Under the pieces are notes generated by a model, which saw only the letters and a program-made list of their open reading frames with translations, had not been told where the DNA came from and ran no database searches. 64,000 bases of DNA from Bacteroidota bacterium (GTDB taxonomy: Bacteria; Bacteroidota; Bacteroidia; Chitinophagales; Chitinophagaceae), in NCBI GenBank assembly GCA_018267625.1, contig JAFDYC010000051.1, forward strand, positions 1 through 64,000, given 5' to 3'. This document shows, piece after piece, positions 35,906 to 46,223 of the stretch (position 1 is the first letter of the stretch; each line of letters opens with the position of its first letter). Made by a program: the position numbers and the translations under genes.

Positions 35906-38900
35906 TTACTGCTTAATCATCTGCCTGGAGAAGACAGAACCGGGCCGAACCACCTGGAGAATGTAAGAGCCGGGAGCAAAATCACTTTGTCCGTGCAATT
36001 CGAGGCTGTGCGTGCCTGCATCCAGACGGGTGTCCGAAGAATAGATTGTCTTACCGGTGATGTCATAAAGTCGGATGCGCACCTGCTCCGCCTGGTTGAG
36101 GTTCCAGTACAGTACAGGAGCCTCGCGGAAGGGGTTGGCGCCTGTCCAGAGTGCGCCACTTGCAAGCTGTAGATTGGCGGTGCTCAGAGCATCGGCCCCG
36201 TTGGTAAGGAAGTAGCGGCCCAGGCCGTAGAAGGTACCCCGGAAACCCGTCCAGTTTTGGCCAAAGATGAAGCTGGTGACCGGCTGGAAGTCGGTGTTGG
36301 AGCTGTTCATACCCGCATAACTGCTGGCAGTTGTGTGGCAGAGGTTGATGCCGTCGAGGCTGATGCCGCCTAGCTCATCATTGTTGAAATAAAAGATGGC
36401 ATCGAAGGTGTCCTGGCTGGTTGAAGGGCCTGCACTGCTCAGTTCAAATTCTTTCAGGGAGCGGTATTTGCCACTGGGTGTAAGCTGAAAACCATTGCCG
36501 CTGGCAACCACGCTGGCAGTCATGCAATCCATATCGTGGTAAGACCCTAGCACCGTAGCGATAATTTCATTGTTCGGCTGGGTGTAGAAATAAACTGCAT
36601 TTCCGGCGGCTACATTCCAGGAACGGTTGTCGCCGGTGTGGGTAGCGATGTCGGTTGGATCTATGTTCTGGGTGAAGCGGACAACCGGGCGGTAATAAGA
36701 AATATTGCTTGGGGTAAGGGCGAGGCTGCAGCCATTGGAAAGGCCCCAAGCTGTTGCAGCAGAAGAGCCGTTAGCAGTAGCATTCACGATGTCGTTGCTG
36801 CCAGAGGTACCGGCATTGGTGTAGCAGACCTGCACCACAATGTTGGAGGTTCCATCCCAAACGAATGGCGTGCTGAAGCTGATAGTTGTCCAGCCCGTTT
36901 TGGTGGTGTAGTTCCCGCTATATACTGTGGTAAATCCGGCATCATTTAGAAAGGCATTGCTGAAGCTGGTTTGATTGGTAAGTCCCATTTTCACGGTATA
37001 GCCGCTGAAAGCCTGGGTGCTGCCTTTTTGAGTGATGAAGAAGGAAGCTTCTGTGATAGGAGCGCCCGCACGCAGGCTACCGGCTGCCAGTTCAGCGGCA
37101 GTGTAGATGTATTGTCCGCGGCCTGCTATACGAGAACTCATAAAGGGAGAACTGTTATTTGCGGTGCTGGAAGCATTGCCGATTGCATGGTATTCAGAAG
37201 TGCCTAACTGTGGGGCACGGTCGTCATTGACGATTAAAACTCGGATGGTATCCATGACGCTGGCTTGCGTGAGCGTGCTGCCGTTGGGATTAAGGCTGAG
37301 GGCAAGGTCCACATACTTATTTCCTGACTGATAGCCATTGTCGTAAATCTTCAGGTTTACGGATTGCGAAGCCGTTGCACCGGAACCGAAGCTGAGTGTG
37401 GAAGTTGTGAAGTCATAGTCCACTCCGGCCACGGCAGAACCACCCACAGCAACAACGGTTACGGTAGCAGTGCCCCCGCTGGGTGTTGGGCCACTGAGGA
37501 CAACAGGCACGGTGACGACATGGCTGGCAGAGCAACCATTAGCATTCGCATTTTCATCAACGGACATGGAAGTAGCTGCAAAAGAGACTTCCGGTTTGCA
37601 GGCGGTGTAATTAGATCCTACACCTACTGCGAACCAGGCACGGGTCACGGCCTCCAGTTCAGGAGAGCAGGTGCCATAGAGCGTAGTGGCGGCTGCAATG
37701 GAAGCGGCACGGGCACTGGCATAGTTCGCGGTAGAATTCAGGGAAAGCTCGGTAGCATAGGCAATGGCACCCGACTTGATCGGTCCAATTCCTGCTACCT
37801 GGTAATTATCGCCATTATCATTGGTTCCTTTTCCGCCCTGGGTAAGCAGGTAAAACCAATAGTTGAGCACCCCGCTGGTAGTATGTACGCCGCAGTGGTC
37901 GTTTTGATTGTCGCAGCCGGAGCCGGTATAAATCCAGTTCTGACCTAAGTATGTATCGGGCTGGCCGAAGCGTTTAGGTGCACTCATATCGCGCAGGGTG
38001 GTGCCGAGTTCTTCGCCGATGAGCCACATATTTTTTGGAATGGCATCATGCTCATGAGGGTTTCCATAATTTTCAATCAATGCCCCCCAGATGTCCGAAA
38101 AGCCTTCATTCATGCCGCCCGATTCACCCTGATACACCAAGCCGGCGGTGCTTTGGCAAACGCCGTGTCCAATTTCATGACCGCAGATATCCAATGTGGT
38201 AAAAGCGCCCAGGCCACCGCCGCCATCACCATACACCATTGCCGAACCATTCCACATAGCGTTTTGATAATTCACACCATAGTGAACAAAGCTGTAGAGC
38301 GCGCCATTAGCACCATCCCAGCTATTGCGGCTGTGTAAGTTTTTCCAGTAGTCATACACTTTCTCAGCGCCCCAGTGAGCGTCTATGGAAGGGTCTTGAC
38401 GGAAAAAAGTAGTTGAGCTGGTGTCATCCCGGCGAACGGATGGATTGGTCAGCATTTGATAGCCACTCGGGGTGCCATTCATTACATCATAGGTGAAAAT
38501 GCCATTACCCCGGGTACTGTCGTGCAAGGCATACTTGCCATTCACAAAACCACCTTGCATACTCACAGTATCGCTATACAATGATTTGCCGGTAATGGCT
38601 ACATGTTTCATAATAGCGTCGCGCAGCAGGATGTTTCCGTTTTGTGCATCTACATACACCTTGTCGCGGCTAAGAGGTTCGGTGGCATACACATCAAATG
38701 CATAGGCCAGGCGGGGTTTTCCGTCGGGTGCACCACTTGAAAAATCAGCTACAAAAACCAATTCGCCCTTGGGCTGGGTTTCTTTAGGGTCCACCTGCCA
38801 GGCATATTGGCTGGCTCCGGTAGCTTGAAGAGCCTGGTTAAGGGCCTGGTTTTCGGTCAGCCCGGGTGTGACAGTCGTTGAGGCATCAAGGCGGAAGAAT

Positions 38901-39250
38901 TTGCCAAATGCATACGCAGCAACCCCCTCTTTTGAAGCCAGCACATAGCTGCCATGAACCACATGGATGCCTTTGAAGTATTGGTTGAAACGCTGGATTT
39001 CGAGGCCATTTCCGGGCTTCTCATCAAATGCAGGTCGCAGCTCGTCTATTCCGTTGCGCAAGTCTAGGCGTTTCGTCAGGATTTCGGCAGCATGGCTCGC
39101 CTGGAGGCCTTCCGAAGGGGAAAACATGATCCAGTTTGAGTTGGCCTCAGAAGCACCGGGGCTTGCATTTGCGGCTGTAATGCCCAGGCCCAGCGCTGCA
39201 AAGCAGGCAATAGAAAGTGAACGCACCAACAGGGAGCGGGACTTTTTCAT
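35906..39250 (-). CDS. Secreted M4 metallopeptidase with Calx-beta domain and T9SS sorting signal
   Basis: Thermolysin-family zinc protease exported through the type IX system; 1114 residues. A signal peptide (about 1-31, ending ANASPG) precedes an FTP/PepSY-type propeptide to about 205. The catalytic domain has HEIGHG near residue 356 and GGMNEGFSD, giving the zinc ligands His, His and Glu. A Calx-beta-like domain (about 555-670, VAGVDYDFTTSTLSFGSG) and further beta-rich regions follow. The end is a T9SS C-terminal domain (VRIRLYDITGKTIYSS, GSYILQVV). ATG at 39250 starts the signal peptide; a 13-codon extension is unlikely. Confidence 0.9.
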   Translation of the reverse strand: MKKSRSLLVRSLSIACFAALGLGITAANASPGASEANSNWIMFSPSEGLQASHAAEILTKRLDLRNGIDELRPAFDEKPGNGLEIQRFNQYFKGIHVVHGSYVLASKEGVAAYAFGKFFRLDASTTVTPGLTENQALNQALQATGASQYAWQVDPKETQPKGELVFVADFSSGAPDGKPRLAYAFDVYATEPLSRDKVYVDAQNGNILLRDAIMKHVAITGKSLYSDTVSMQGGFVNGKYALHDSTRGNGIFTYDVMNGTPSGYQMLTNPSVRRDDTSSTTFFRQDPSIDAHWGAEKVYDYWKNLHSRNSWDGANGALYSFVHYGVNYQNAMWNGSAMVYGDGGGGLGAFTTLDICGHEIGHGVCQSTAGLVYQGESGGMNEGFSDIWGALIENYGNPHEHDAIPKNMWLIGEELGTTLRDMSAPKRFGQPDTYLGQNWIYTGSGCDNQNDHCGVHTTSGVLNYWFYLLTQGGKGTNDNGDNYQVAGIGPIKSGAIAYATELSLNSTANYASARAASIAAATTLYGTCSPELEAVTRAWFAVGVGSNYTACKPEVSFAATSMSVDENANANGCSASHVVTVPVVLSGPTPSGGTATVTVVAVGGSAVAGVDYDFTTSTLSFGSGATASQSVNLKIYDNGYQSGNKYVDLALSLNPNGSTLTQASVMDTIRVLIVNDDRAPQLGTSEYHAIGNASSTANNSSPFMSSRIAGRGQYIYTAAELAAGSLRAGAPITEASFFITQKGSTQAFSGYTVKMGLTNQTSFSNAFLNDAGFTTVYSGNYTTKTGWTTISFSTPFVWDGTSNIVVQVCYTNAGTSGSNDIVNATANGSSAATAWGLSNGCSLALTPSNISYYRPVVRFTQNIDPTDIATHTGDNRSWNVAAGNAVYFYTQPNNEIIATVLGSYHDMDCMTASVVASGNGFQLTPSGKYRSLKEFELSSAGPSTSQDTFDAIFYFNNDELGGISLDGINLCHTTASSYAGMNSSNTDFQPVTSFIFGQNWTGFRGTFYGLGRYFLTNGADALSTANLQLASGALWTGANPFREAPVLYWNLNQAEQVRIRLYDITGKTIYSSDTRLDAGTHSLELHGQSDFAPGSYILQVVRPGSVFSRQMIKQ

Positions 39251-39509
39251 AATCAAGGCTGTGGAAGATTTTTTTAAAAGGAGCCGCAAGTTACCTCCTC
39301 TAAAAACGGTACGCTTCTTCCAAACAATTATCTAACGAAATGACAACTATTTTAATCGGTAAGCAAGGGCTAATGTGCGGAAAACAGACAAACTTGTGTC
39401 TATTCGCCGGGCAGAATACAGCCCCTGAATTTCTAACCCCTTTTGTGCATCATCCTCCTTTTTCATCGCACCCTGTTCCAAGGGCATTTTTTTTGAAGAC
39501 TGAACTACT

Positions 39510-40916
39510 ATGAAAATCTCTTTCCACGGTGCAGCCCGAACGGTTACCGGCTCCAAGCATATCATCCAACTGAATGACGGTAGAAAAATCCTGCTGGATT
39601 GCGGCATGTTCCAGGGGATGGGTAAGGAAACCATGCAATTGAATCATACCTGGGGATTTGAACCTAAATCCCTGAGCTGTGTGATCATCTCGCACGCGCA
39701 TATTGACCATACCGGCCTCCTGCCCCGCTTAGTCAAAGACGGCTATCAGGGGCCTATCTATTGCACGAAAGCGACTGCCGACCTCATGCGCATCCTTCTG
39801 GAAGATTCGGCGCATATTCAGGAAGCGGACATACGCTACGTCAATAAACAAAGGAGTAAAAGTGGGCGTAATAACCTGGAAGAGCCTCTCTATACCGTGG
39901 AGGATGTAGAAGCTGTTTTTCACCTGCTTCATGTTGTGGACTATGACCGAAACATCCAGGTTGATTCGGGGATCGAATTATACTACACCGATTGTGGGCA
40001 TATCCTGGGTAGCGCCGCCGTAAACCTGATTCTGCAAGAAAATGGGAAGAGCACCCGCATTACTTTTTCCGGGGATGTAGGCCGTTACCGCGATATCATC
40101 CTGCGTTCGCCCCAACGCTTCCCCCAGGCAGACTATATCATCATGGAGTCCACCTATGGCGACAAACTCCACCCGCCCGTGGCCGAATCACAGGATTTTC
40201 TGTTAGCGCAAATCGAAAAAATCTGCCTGCAGCAAAAAGGAAAGCTGATTATCCCGGCATTCAGCGTCGGTCGCAGTCAGGAAATCCTTTTTCTTCTGAA
40301 TCGGCTGGAGCTGGAGCATCGGTTGCCGAAGCTGCCATATTACGTGGACAGTCCGCTTACTGCCAAGGCTACCACCGTGATGCGGGAACATCCGGAGTGC
40401 TTCAACAAAACCGTACAGGACATTTTACACCATGACGATGATGTGTTTGGATTTCAGGGCCTGGCCTTCATCCACGATGTCGCCGAGTCTATCGCCTTAA
40501 ATGACTACCCCCACCCTTGTGTGATCATCTCGGCATCCGGCATGGCCGAAGCGGGCCGGGTGAAACACCACATAGCCCACGCCATCAGCGATGAACGAAA
40601 CGGAATCTTATTAACCGGGTATTGCGAGCCTCAATCGTTAGGGGCCCGCTTGCAAGAAGGCCGGGACGAGGTGGGCATTTTTGGTCGTCCTTATCCGGTG
40701 AGGGCCTCGGTGGCCGCTATGCACAGTCTCAGTGCCCACGGCGATTATGAAGATCTGAGCCAATGGTTGGCCTGTCAGGATCCTAAGCAGGTGCAGCGCC
40801 TGTTTTTAGTGCATGGCGAGTATGAAGTGCAGATTCATTTCGCAGAACGGCTGCGCAAAAAAGGCTTTAAGGATGTAGAGATTCCGGCTATGCACGAGCA
40901 CTTCAGGCTGGAATGA
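39510..40916 (+). CDS. MBL-fold beta-CASP nuclease (RNA-processing type)
   Basis: A 468-residue metallo-beta-lactamase-fold hydrolase with a beta-CASP insert, related to the eukaryotic mRNA cleavage factor CPSF73 and to bacterial/archaeal RNases. The zinc motif is SHAHIDH (61-67), followed by DCGHILGSA, FSGDVGR and STYGD. The RMMBL-like tail ends with HSLSAHGDY and FLVHGEYE. It probably processes RNA in the cytosol, but the target is not known. It is transcribed alone, divergent from the M4 gene. Confidence 0.9.
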   Translation: MKISFHGAARTVTGSKHIIQLNDGRKILLDCGMFQGMGKETMQLNHTWGFEPKSLSCVIISHAHIDHTGLLPRLVKDGYQGPIYCTKATADLMRILLEDSAHIQEADIRYVNKQRSKSGRNNLEEPLYTVEDVEAVFHLLHVVDYDRNIQVDSGIELYYTDCGHILGSAAVNLILQENGKSTRITFSGDVGRYRDIILRSPQRFPQADYIIMESTYGDKLHPPVAESQDFLLAQIEKICLQQKGKLIIPAFSVGRSQEILFLLNRLELEHRLPKLPYYVDSPLTAKATTVMREHPECFNKTVQDILHHDDDVFGFQGLAFIHDVAESIALNDYPHPCVIISASGMAEAGRVKHHIAHAISDERNGILLTGYCEPQSLGARLQEGRDEVGIFGRPYPVRASVAAMHSLSAHGDYEDLSQWLACQDPKQVQRLFLVHGEYEVQIHFAERLRKKGFKDVEIPAMHEHFRLE

Positions 40917-40977
40917 GCCCACCGCGATTTCAGTCGGGCAAGCTTTATTAATCAGCACGCTCTGCTGCAAGTTTCTG

Positions 40978-41064
40978 CGGAGAGGGAGGGATTCGAACCC
41001 CCGGTGCAGTTGCCCACACACCGCATTTCGAGTGCGGCCCATTCGACCTCTCTGGCACCTCTCC
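40978..41064 (-). tRNA. tRNA-Ser (CGA)
   Basis: The 87-base minus-strand cloverleaf has acceptor arms GGAGAGG and CCTCTCC, a GGTCGAA-containing D-loop, an anticodon stem CCGCA/TGCGG with loop CTCGAAA (anticodon CGA), a long variable arm typical of serine tRNAs and the T-loop GGTTCGAATCC. The discriminator is G. The 3' CCA is not encoded (CAG follows). Confidence 0.93.
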
Positions 41065-41120
41065 TGATTCTACCAAAAAGGCCCCAAAGGTCGGAAAAAC
41101 CAATGAGGCCTTCTGAACAG

Positions 41121-41205
41121 CGGAGAGAGAGGGATTCGAACCCCCGGACCTGTTACAGTCAACGGTTTTCAAGACCGCCGCATTCGACCACTCTGCCATC
41201 TCTCC
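41121..41205 (-). tRNA. tRNA-Ser (TGA)
   Basis: The 85-base minus-strand cloverleaf has acceptor arms GGAGAGA and TCTCTCC, an anticodon loop CTTGAAA (anticodon TGA), a long variable arm and the T-loop GGTTCGAATCC. The discriminator is G and CCA is not encoded. It lies 56 bases upstream of tRNA-Ser(CGA) in the same orientation, so the two are likely co-transcribed. Confidence 0.94.
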
Positions 41206-41345
41206 GCGGCAAAAATAAGTGGATGACCCTTCCGGCAAAATCTTTTTTCCTGCCTTAAAAACACTTCGAAATTCCTGTTAAACAAGGGCTCCAGGCTATT
41301 GTTTACAATGTTATCAGCAGGGCAGTTGCCTACTTTTATTTCATT

Positions 41346-42029
41346 ATGTATTCCAGACATTCCGGCCTCATCGTGGCTCTTTGTTCCTTACTCAGTTTCA
41401 GTGCCTGTGCCCAAAATAAGAGCGGCAACTTTGTTCATTCAAAAACATTCAACCAGATGACCTCCCCCGCTCTTGATGCAACAAATGCCAGCCTGCAACA
41501 AGCCACTTTCGGCGCCGGTTGCTTTTGGTGCACAGAAGCTCAGTTTCAACAGCTCAAAGGCGTCAAAAAAGTAGAAAGCGGCTATATGGGTGGCACGGTG
41601 GCCAACCCTACTTACAAGCAAGTATGCAGCGGTACCACCGGCCATGCCGAAGTTTCCCGCATCACCTATGACCCGAAAGAAATTTCTTACGATGAACTTT
41701 TAGCTGCCTTCTGGACAGCACACGACCCCACGCAGCTCAACCGCCAGGGCAACGATGTAGGCACCCAATATCGCTCGGTGATTTTTTATTACAACGATGC
41801 ACAACGGCAGAAGGCAGAGCATTACAAGAAATTACTCAATGATGAGCACGCCTTCGGTGGGCCTGTAGTAACCGAAATAGCACCCGCCGGAGCTTTTTAC
41901 AAAGCAGAAGATTACCACCAGAACTACTACAACGAAAACGGGGAGCAGCCTTATTGCCAGTTCGTCATCCGCCCGAAACTGGATAAATTCAGGAAGGTAT
42001 TTGCTGGTAAGCTGAAGGATGGAAAATGA
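41346..42029 (+). CDS. msrA: Peptide-methionine (S)-S-oxide reductase, exported lipoprotein
   Basis: Repairs methionine-S-sulfoxide in oxidised proteins. The active-site motif GCFWC has its catalytic cysteine at 59. DVGTQYRS and EDYHQNYY are typical of MsrA. The first 21 residues form a signal ending in a lipobox (SFSAC, Cys21), so the enzyme acts outside the cytosol as a lipoprotein. At 227 residues it is a full MsrA without an MsrB domain. A TACTTTTA promoter-like element precedes the ATG by about 15 bases. Confidence 0.94.
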   Translation: MYSRHSGLIVALCSLLSFSACAQNKSGNFVHSKTFNQMTSPALDATNASLQQATFGAGCFWCTEAQFQQLKGVKKVESGYMGGTVANPTYKQVCSGTTGHAEVSRITYDPKEISYDELLAAFWTAHDPTQLNRQGNDVGTQYRSVIFYYNDAQRQKAEHYKKLLNDEHAFGGPVVTEIAPAGAFYKAEDYHQNYYNENGEQPYCQFVIRPKLDKFRKVFAGKLKDGK

Positions 42030-42142
42030 GCAACTATAAACGGGTAGCAAGGCAAGAGCCAAGGGGTTCGGGCCTGTAATACCTGCCACAAGCTTCGCCG
42101 GGTTATTTTCGGAGCTCAGCAATTGGCTCTAAGGCTTCTATC

Positions 42143-44020
42143 ATGTGCGGTATCGCGGGCGGTTTCCATCATTCACTTTCCCCGGAAGGGGAGCAAAAAA
42201 TCCTGCAAAGCCTGGCACATCGCGGGCCGGATAGCCAGGGCCTTTGGCGGCGACCGGGCCTCTGGCTGGCCAACACCCGCCTGGCTATTCAAGACCTGAG
42301 TGAAGCAGGCAGGCAGCCTATGTTGAGCCCAGATGGCCGTTGCTGCCTCGTCTATAACGGAGAGCTATACCAGGCAGCTACTCTTCGAAATGAATTGATC
42401 CGGAAAGGGCACACGTTCCAGTCGGACTGTGATACAGAAGTATTGCTACATGCCTACTTAGCCTGGGGCGAAGATTGCCTGCATCATTTGAATGGCGATT
42501 TTGCGTTTGCCCTATGGGATGAAGCGGCTCAGCGTCTTTTCCTGGCCCGCGACCCGCTTGGCGTAAAGCCATTGTACTTCTATCAGAAAGAGGGCATCCT
42601 GCTTTTTGCTTCTACCCTTCCTGCCTTACGCAGCATATCTGAATTGGATTTCAGCCTGAGGCCGGAAGTATTTGCAACCTATCTGAGCTACCTCTACTGC
42701 CCCTCTGAAGCGACTCCGTTCCGGTATGTCCGAAAGCTGTTGCCTGGGCATAGCCTCAGCCTGCCCTTCAATGGGCCGATACCTGATGCGCGGCGCTATT
42801 ACCGCATTCCCATGCCTGCTGCGGATGAGCGGCTCAGGCCTACTGCTCTGCAAGAGCTGAACCATACCCTGCAAGAAGTCGTCAGCAGCCAGCTTCATGC
42901 TGATGTGCCTGTAGGGATCATGCTTTCCGGCGGCTTAGATTCCAGCCTAATTGCTGCCTGGGCCAAAGCTTCCGGCCATGCTGAAAAGATTCAGGCTTTT
43001 TGCATCAACACCGGCGATGGCCTGTCGGCTGAAGGGTTTGATGACGACTTGCCTTATGCCCGAAAAGCAGCACAGCACCTTGACTTGCCCCTACAAGAGA
43101 TCCCCGGAGTGATTGAACCTTCGGGATCATGGATTGATTCCATGACCCATAGTTTGGGCGAACCTCAAGCCGACCCCGCTGCCTGGTATGTAGGGCAAAT
43201 TGCTTCCGCAGCTAAGAATAAAGGCGTGCATGTGCTGCTCAGTGGAGCCGGCGGAGATGATGTTTTTTCCGGCTACAGAAGGCATCTGGCTATCCCTGCC
43301 TATAAGATGCTCCGTTTCCTACCCAAAAGCTCTGCCCGCTGGCCGCATTGTTTGCCCGTGAATCTCGTGTTGCAACGCAGGTTAGAAAAGCTCTTTTCAG
43401 CAGCCGGTATGCAGGCCTTACATGCTGCCGTCCACAGCCATTTATGGACAAAACCGGCAGAAGTCCATTCGCTTTTTCAGAATGATATTTCTATTGGCAG
43501 TCAGGAAGAATTGCTCTTGCTTTTACTGGAAGAAATCCCCGATGAAAAGCAGCTCTTGCAACAGATGCTTTTTCTGGAACAACGTAGTTTTTTACCCCAT
43601 CACAATTTGGCCTACACTGACCAGATGTGCATGGCGCATTCCATAGAAGCCCGGGTGCCTTTTGCTGACGCACACATCGTAAACTGTGCAGCGGCATTAC
43701 CTCCCGTTTTTAAACTGCGGGGCCGAACCACAAAATGGATTTTGCGGGAACTGGCGGCCCCTTTATTGCCCCGAGAAATTATTGAACGCCGTAAGACTGG
43801 TTTCGGAGCGCCCCTGCGGGCATGGATGAGTGGGCCGATGCAAGCCATCCTGCACGAACGATTGCTCGACAAAACATTTCTGAACTATGGATTCTTCAGG
43901 CCAGAAGCCATTGAAAAGCTCATCGTACAGCAGGCAACAGAGCAACACGACGCAGCCTACACGCTATTTTCGCTGCTTTGCATTGAAAGCTGGCTGCGCC
44001 AATTTGCAGCAACCGCATGA
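42143..44020 (+). CDS. asnB: Glutamine-hydrolysing asparagine synthase
   Basis: A 625-residue class II glutamine amidotransferase with Cys2 as nucleophile (MCGIAGG), LAHRGPDSQG and a synthetase domain with the PPi loop SGGLDSS near residue 262. Homologues with this N-terminus are common in polysaccharide or secondary-metabolite loci as well as in asparagine biosynthesis. Here the stop overlaps (ATGA) the fused oxidoreductase gene. That coupling suggests a role in modifying a sugar or surface polymer rather than only supplying asparagine. Confidence 0.9.
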   Translation: MCGIAGGFHHSLSPEGEQKILQSLAHRGPDSQGLWRRPGLWLANTRLAIQDLSEAGRQPMLSPDGRCCLVYNGELYQAATLRNELIRKGHTFQSDCDTEVLLHAYLAWGEDCLHHLNGDFAFALWDEAAQRLFLARDPLGVKPLYFYQKEGILLFASTLPALRSISELDFSLRPEVFATYLSYLYCPSEATPFRYVRKLLPGHSLSLPFNGPIPDARRYYRIPMPAADERLRPTALQELNHTLQEVVSSQLHADVPVGIMLSGGLDSSLIAAWAKASGHAEKIQAFCINTGDGLSAEGFDDDLPYARKAAQHLDLPLQEIPGVIEPSGSWIDSMTHSLGEPQADPAAWYVGQIASAAKNKGVHVLLSGAGGDDVFSGYRRHLAIPAYKMLRFLPKSSARWPHCLPVNLVLQRRLEKLFSAAGMQALHAAVHSHLWTKPAEVHSLFQNDISIGSQEELLLLLLEEIPDEKQLLQQMLFLEQRSFLPHHNLAYTDQMCMAHSIEARVPFADAHIVNCAAALPPVFKLRGRTTKWILRELAAPLLPREIIERRKTGFGAPLRAWMSGPMQAILHERLLDKTFLNYGFFRPEAIEKLIVQQATEQHDAAYTLFSLLCIESWLRQFAATA

Positions 44021-46113
44021 AGCAAATAATCCTGCCTTTTCGCAACGGTCAGCCTGAGCTGATAGAGGCCCCGGTGCCCAACCTGCTACCAGGCGAAGTA
44101 CTCATCCGAAATACAGCCAGTGTAGTATCGCCCGGTACCGAACGCATGTTAATTGAGTTTGGTAAAGCCGGCTGGATTGGCAAGTTGCGTGCACAGCCCG
44201 AACGAGCCCAACAGGTACTACAAAAGATGAAAACCGATGGCTTTCTGGCAACGCTGAGAGCAGTTAAAGGCAAGCTCGACCGACCGATATCCTTAGGATA
44301 TAGCAGCGCTGGAATAGTCCTGGCTGTAGGCAGCGGCATCCAAGACATCCGACCGGGTGATCGGGTGGCCAGTAACGGCCCTCATGCCGAAATCGTCAGT
44401 GTAGCCCGCAACCTTATCGCTAAGATTCCTGATGAAGTACTAGATGAAGAAGCAGCATTTACTACTCTTGGCGCCATTGCGCTCCAGGGCATTCGACTGG
44501 CAGCTCCCTCTTTTGGTGAAACAGTAGTGGTGATTGGCCTGGGGCTGATTGGGCAGCTTACCGCACAATTATTGCTGGCTAATGGTTGCCGGGTGTTGGG
44601 CGCAGAACTTTCTGAACCACGTAAAGCACTGGCAGCAGCTCAAGGCTTGATTCCACTGACGCAAAGGAATGGGGATGAAGTGCGGGCCCTTACCGGCGGA
44701 CATGGTGCAGATGCTGTCATCATCACAGCCGCAGCACAGCACGATTCCATTTTGAATGCAGCCGCTGATATGTGTCGCAAACGAGGAAGAGTTATCCTGA
44801 GCGGCGTAGTGGATATGAAGTTGAGCCGGGACGTTTTTTTCAAAAAAGAACTCAGTTTTCAAGTCAGTAGTTCCTATGGGCCGGGCCGGTACGAACCCGG
44901 CTACGAGCAGCAAGGCTTAGACTATCCTATTGGCTATGTGCGTTGGACGGAAAACCGAAATTTCGAAGCGGTACTGGAAGCCCTGCGCAGCAAAAAACTG
45001 GATGTAAAGCCACTGATTTCTTCCCGCCTGCCATTTACCGATGCACTCCAGGCCTATGCACAGTTGGGCACAAAGGACCCAGGTATGGCTATCGTTTTTG
45101 AGTATCCAAAGGAAGAGACCCGGGTAGAAACAATAAACCAGAAACAAGAGCTGGCCCGGCAAATTTCCGGAAAAGGGATTGCGCTGATTGGAGCCGGGAA
45201 TTTTGCTTCTGCGGTGTTGTTTCCTGCACTCAGGAAAGAGGCTGCCAGCCTGCACTGGGTCATCAGCCGGAATGGGCTATCGGCGGCAATGCTAGCTCAG
45301 AAATCAGGTTCGGCAGAAGCCGGAACCGACTTACAAGATGCTTTGGAAGATACCCGTATAGAAGCCGTTGTCATTGCCACGCCCCACAGCAGCCATGCCG
45401 CACAAACAATTGCTGCATTGAAAGCAGGCAAACATGTCTTTGTAGAAAAGCCCTTGGCCCTGACCCGGCAAGAATTGGAAGCGATTCGCCAGGCCTGGGC
45501 CCGTTCCGGCTGCGGGTTGACCGTTGGTTTCAATCGTCGTTTTGCTCCTTTTGCGCAGCAGGCAAAATCGCTCATGCCCCCGGGAACGGCACCCTTTAAT
45601 ATCTGCATCACCGTAAATGCCGGTAGCCTGCCCGTGCATCATTGGCTCAGCGACCGGGCAATTCAGGGTGGACGAATTATTGGAGAAGCCTGCCATTTTA
45701 TTGACCTCTGCTGCTTTTTTACCGGCAGCCGCATCAATGCCGTTTGCGCCAACCGTATGGACGGAGCGGATGAGGATGCCAGCATCCTATTGCGCTTTGC
45801 AGATGGCTCACAGGCGGTGCTCAATTATTTCTGCAATGGCGCAAAAGCATATGACAAGGAGCGAGTGGAACTACACCGGGCCGGACAAAGCCTCATTATC
45901 GAAAACTGGAGGCGGTTAAAAGGGTATGGCTTTTCGAAAAGTGTAGCGCTAAGTTCCCGGCAAGACAAAGGGCATGAACAGCTCATCCATCAATGGCTTG
46001 GTAGCCTGAAGGGGGACGAGATGCCGATGCAAGCCGATGAAATTTGGAACAGCAGCCTGGCCAGCATCGCGGTTTCTGAAAGCCTGAATGAAGCGGCTTG
46101 GATTAAAATTTAA
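44017..46113 (+). CDS. Two-domain fusion: zinc-type alcohol dehydrogenase + Gfo/Idh/MocA oxidoreductase
   Basis: A 698-residue bifunctional-looking protein. Residues 1 to about 365 are an MDR-type alcohol dehydrogenase (NAD site VVVIGLGLIGQL), in which the classical zinc-cysteine cluster is not obvious. Residues about 385-698 are a Gfo/Idh/MocA oxidoreductase with ALIGAGNFASAV, the EKPLALT motif and GEACHFIDL. Such fusions occur in exopolysaccharide and O-antigen loci of many bacteria. It is translationally coupled to asnB by a 4-base overlap. Exact substrates are unknown. Confidence 0.88.
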   Translation: MKQIILPFRNGQPELIEAPVPNLLPGEVLIRNTASVVSPGTERMLIEFGKAGWIGKLRAQPERAQQVLQKMKTDGFLATLRAVKGKLDRPISLGYSSAGIVLAVGSGIQDIRPGDRVASNGPHAEIVSVARNLIAKIPDEVLDEEAAFTTLGAIALQGIRLAAPSFGETVVVIGLGLIGQLTAQLLLANGCRVLGAELSEPRKALAAAQGLIPLTQRNGDEVRALTGGHGADAVIITAAAQHDSILNAAADMCRKRGRVILSGVVDMKLSRDVFFKKELSFQVSSSYGPGRYEPGYEQQGLDYPIGYVRWTENRNFEAVLEALRSKKLDVKPLISSRLPFTDALQAYAQLGTKDPGMAIVFEYPKEETRVETINQKQELARQISGKGIALIGAGNFASAVLFPALRKEAASLHWVISRNGLSAAMLAQKSGSAEAGTDLQDALEDTRIEAVVIATPHSSHAAQTIAALKAGKHVFVEKPLALTRQELEAIRQAWARSGCGLTVGFNRRFAPFAQQAKSLMPPGTAPFNICITVNAGSLPVHHWLSDRAIQGGRIIGEACHFIDLCCFFTGSRINAVCANRMDGADEDASILLRFADGSQAVLNYFCNGAKAYDKERVELHRAGQSLIIENWRRLKGYGFSKSVALSSRQDKGHEQLIHQWLGSLKGDEMPMQADEIWNSSLASIAVSESLNEAAWIKI

Positions 46114-46193
46114 TAGTGCCGAACCCACACAGCACATTTCCCTAAAATGCGGTTTCAAAACAGGTAGATTTATTTCCCGGCAGGCTAAGGCTG

Positions 46194-46204
46194 TACCTTC
46201 GCGC
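46194..46204 (+). promoter_or_regulatory. Probable -7 promoter element of the ALDH7 gene
   Basis: TACCTTCGCGC, 19 bases before the ATG at 46224; identical to the elements before icd and gapA. Confidence 0.5.
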
Positions 46205-46223
46205 GGCAATTAAAAATCCGCTC

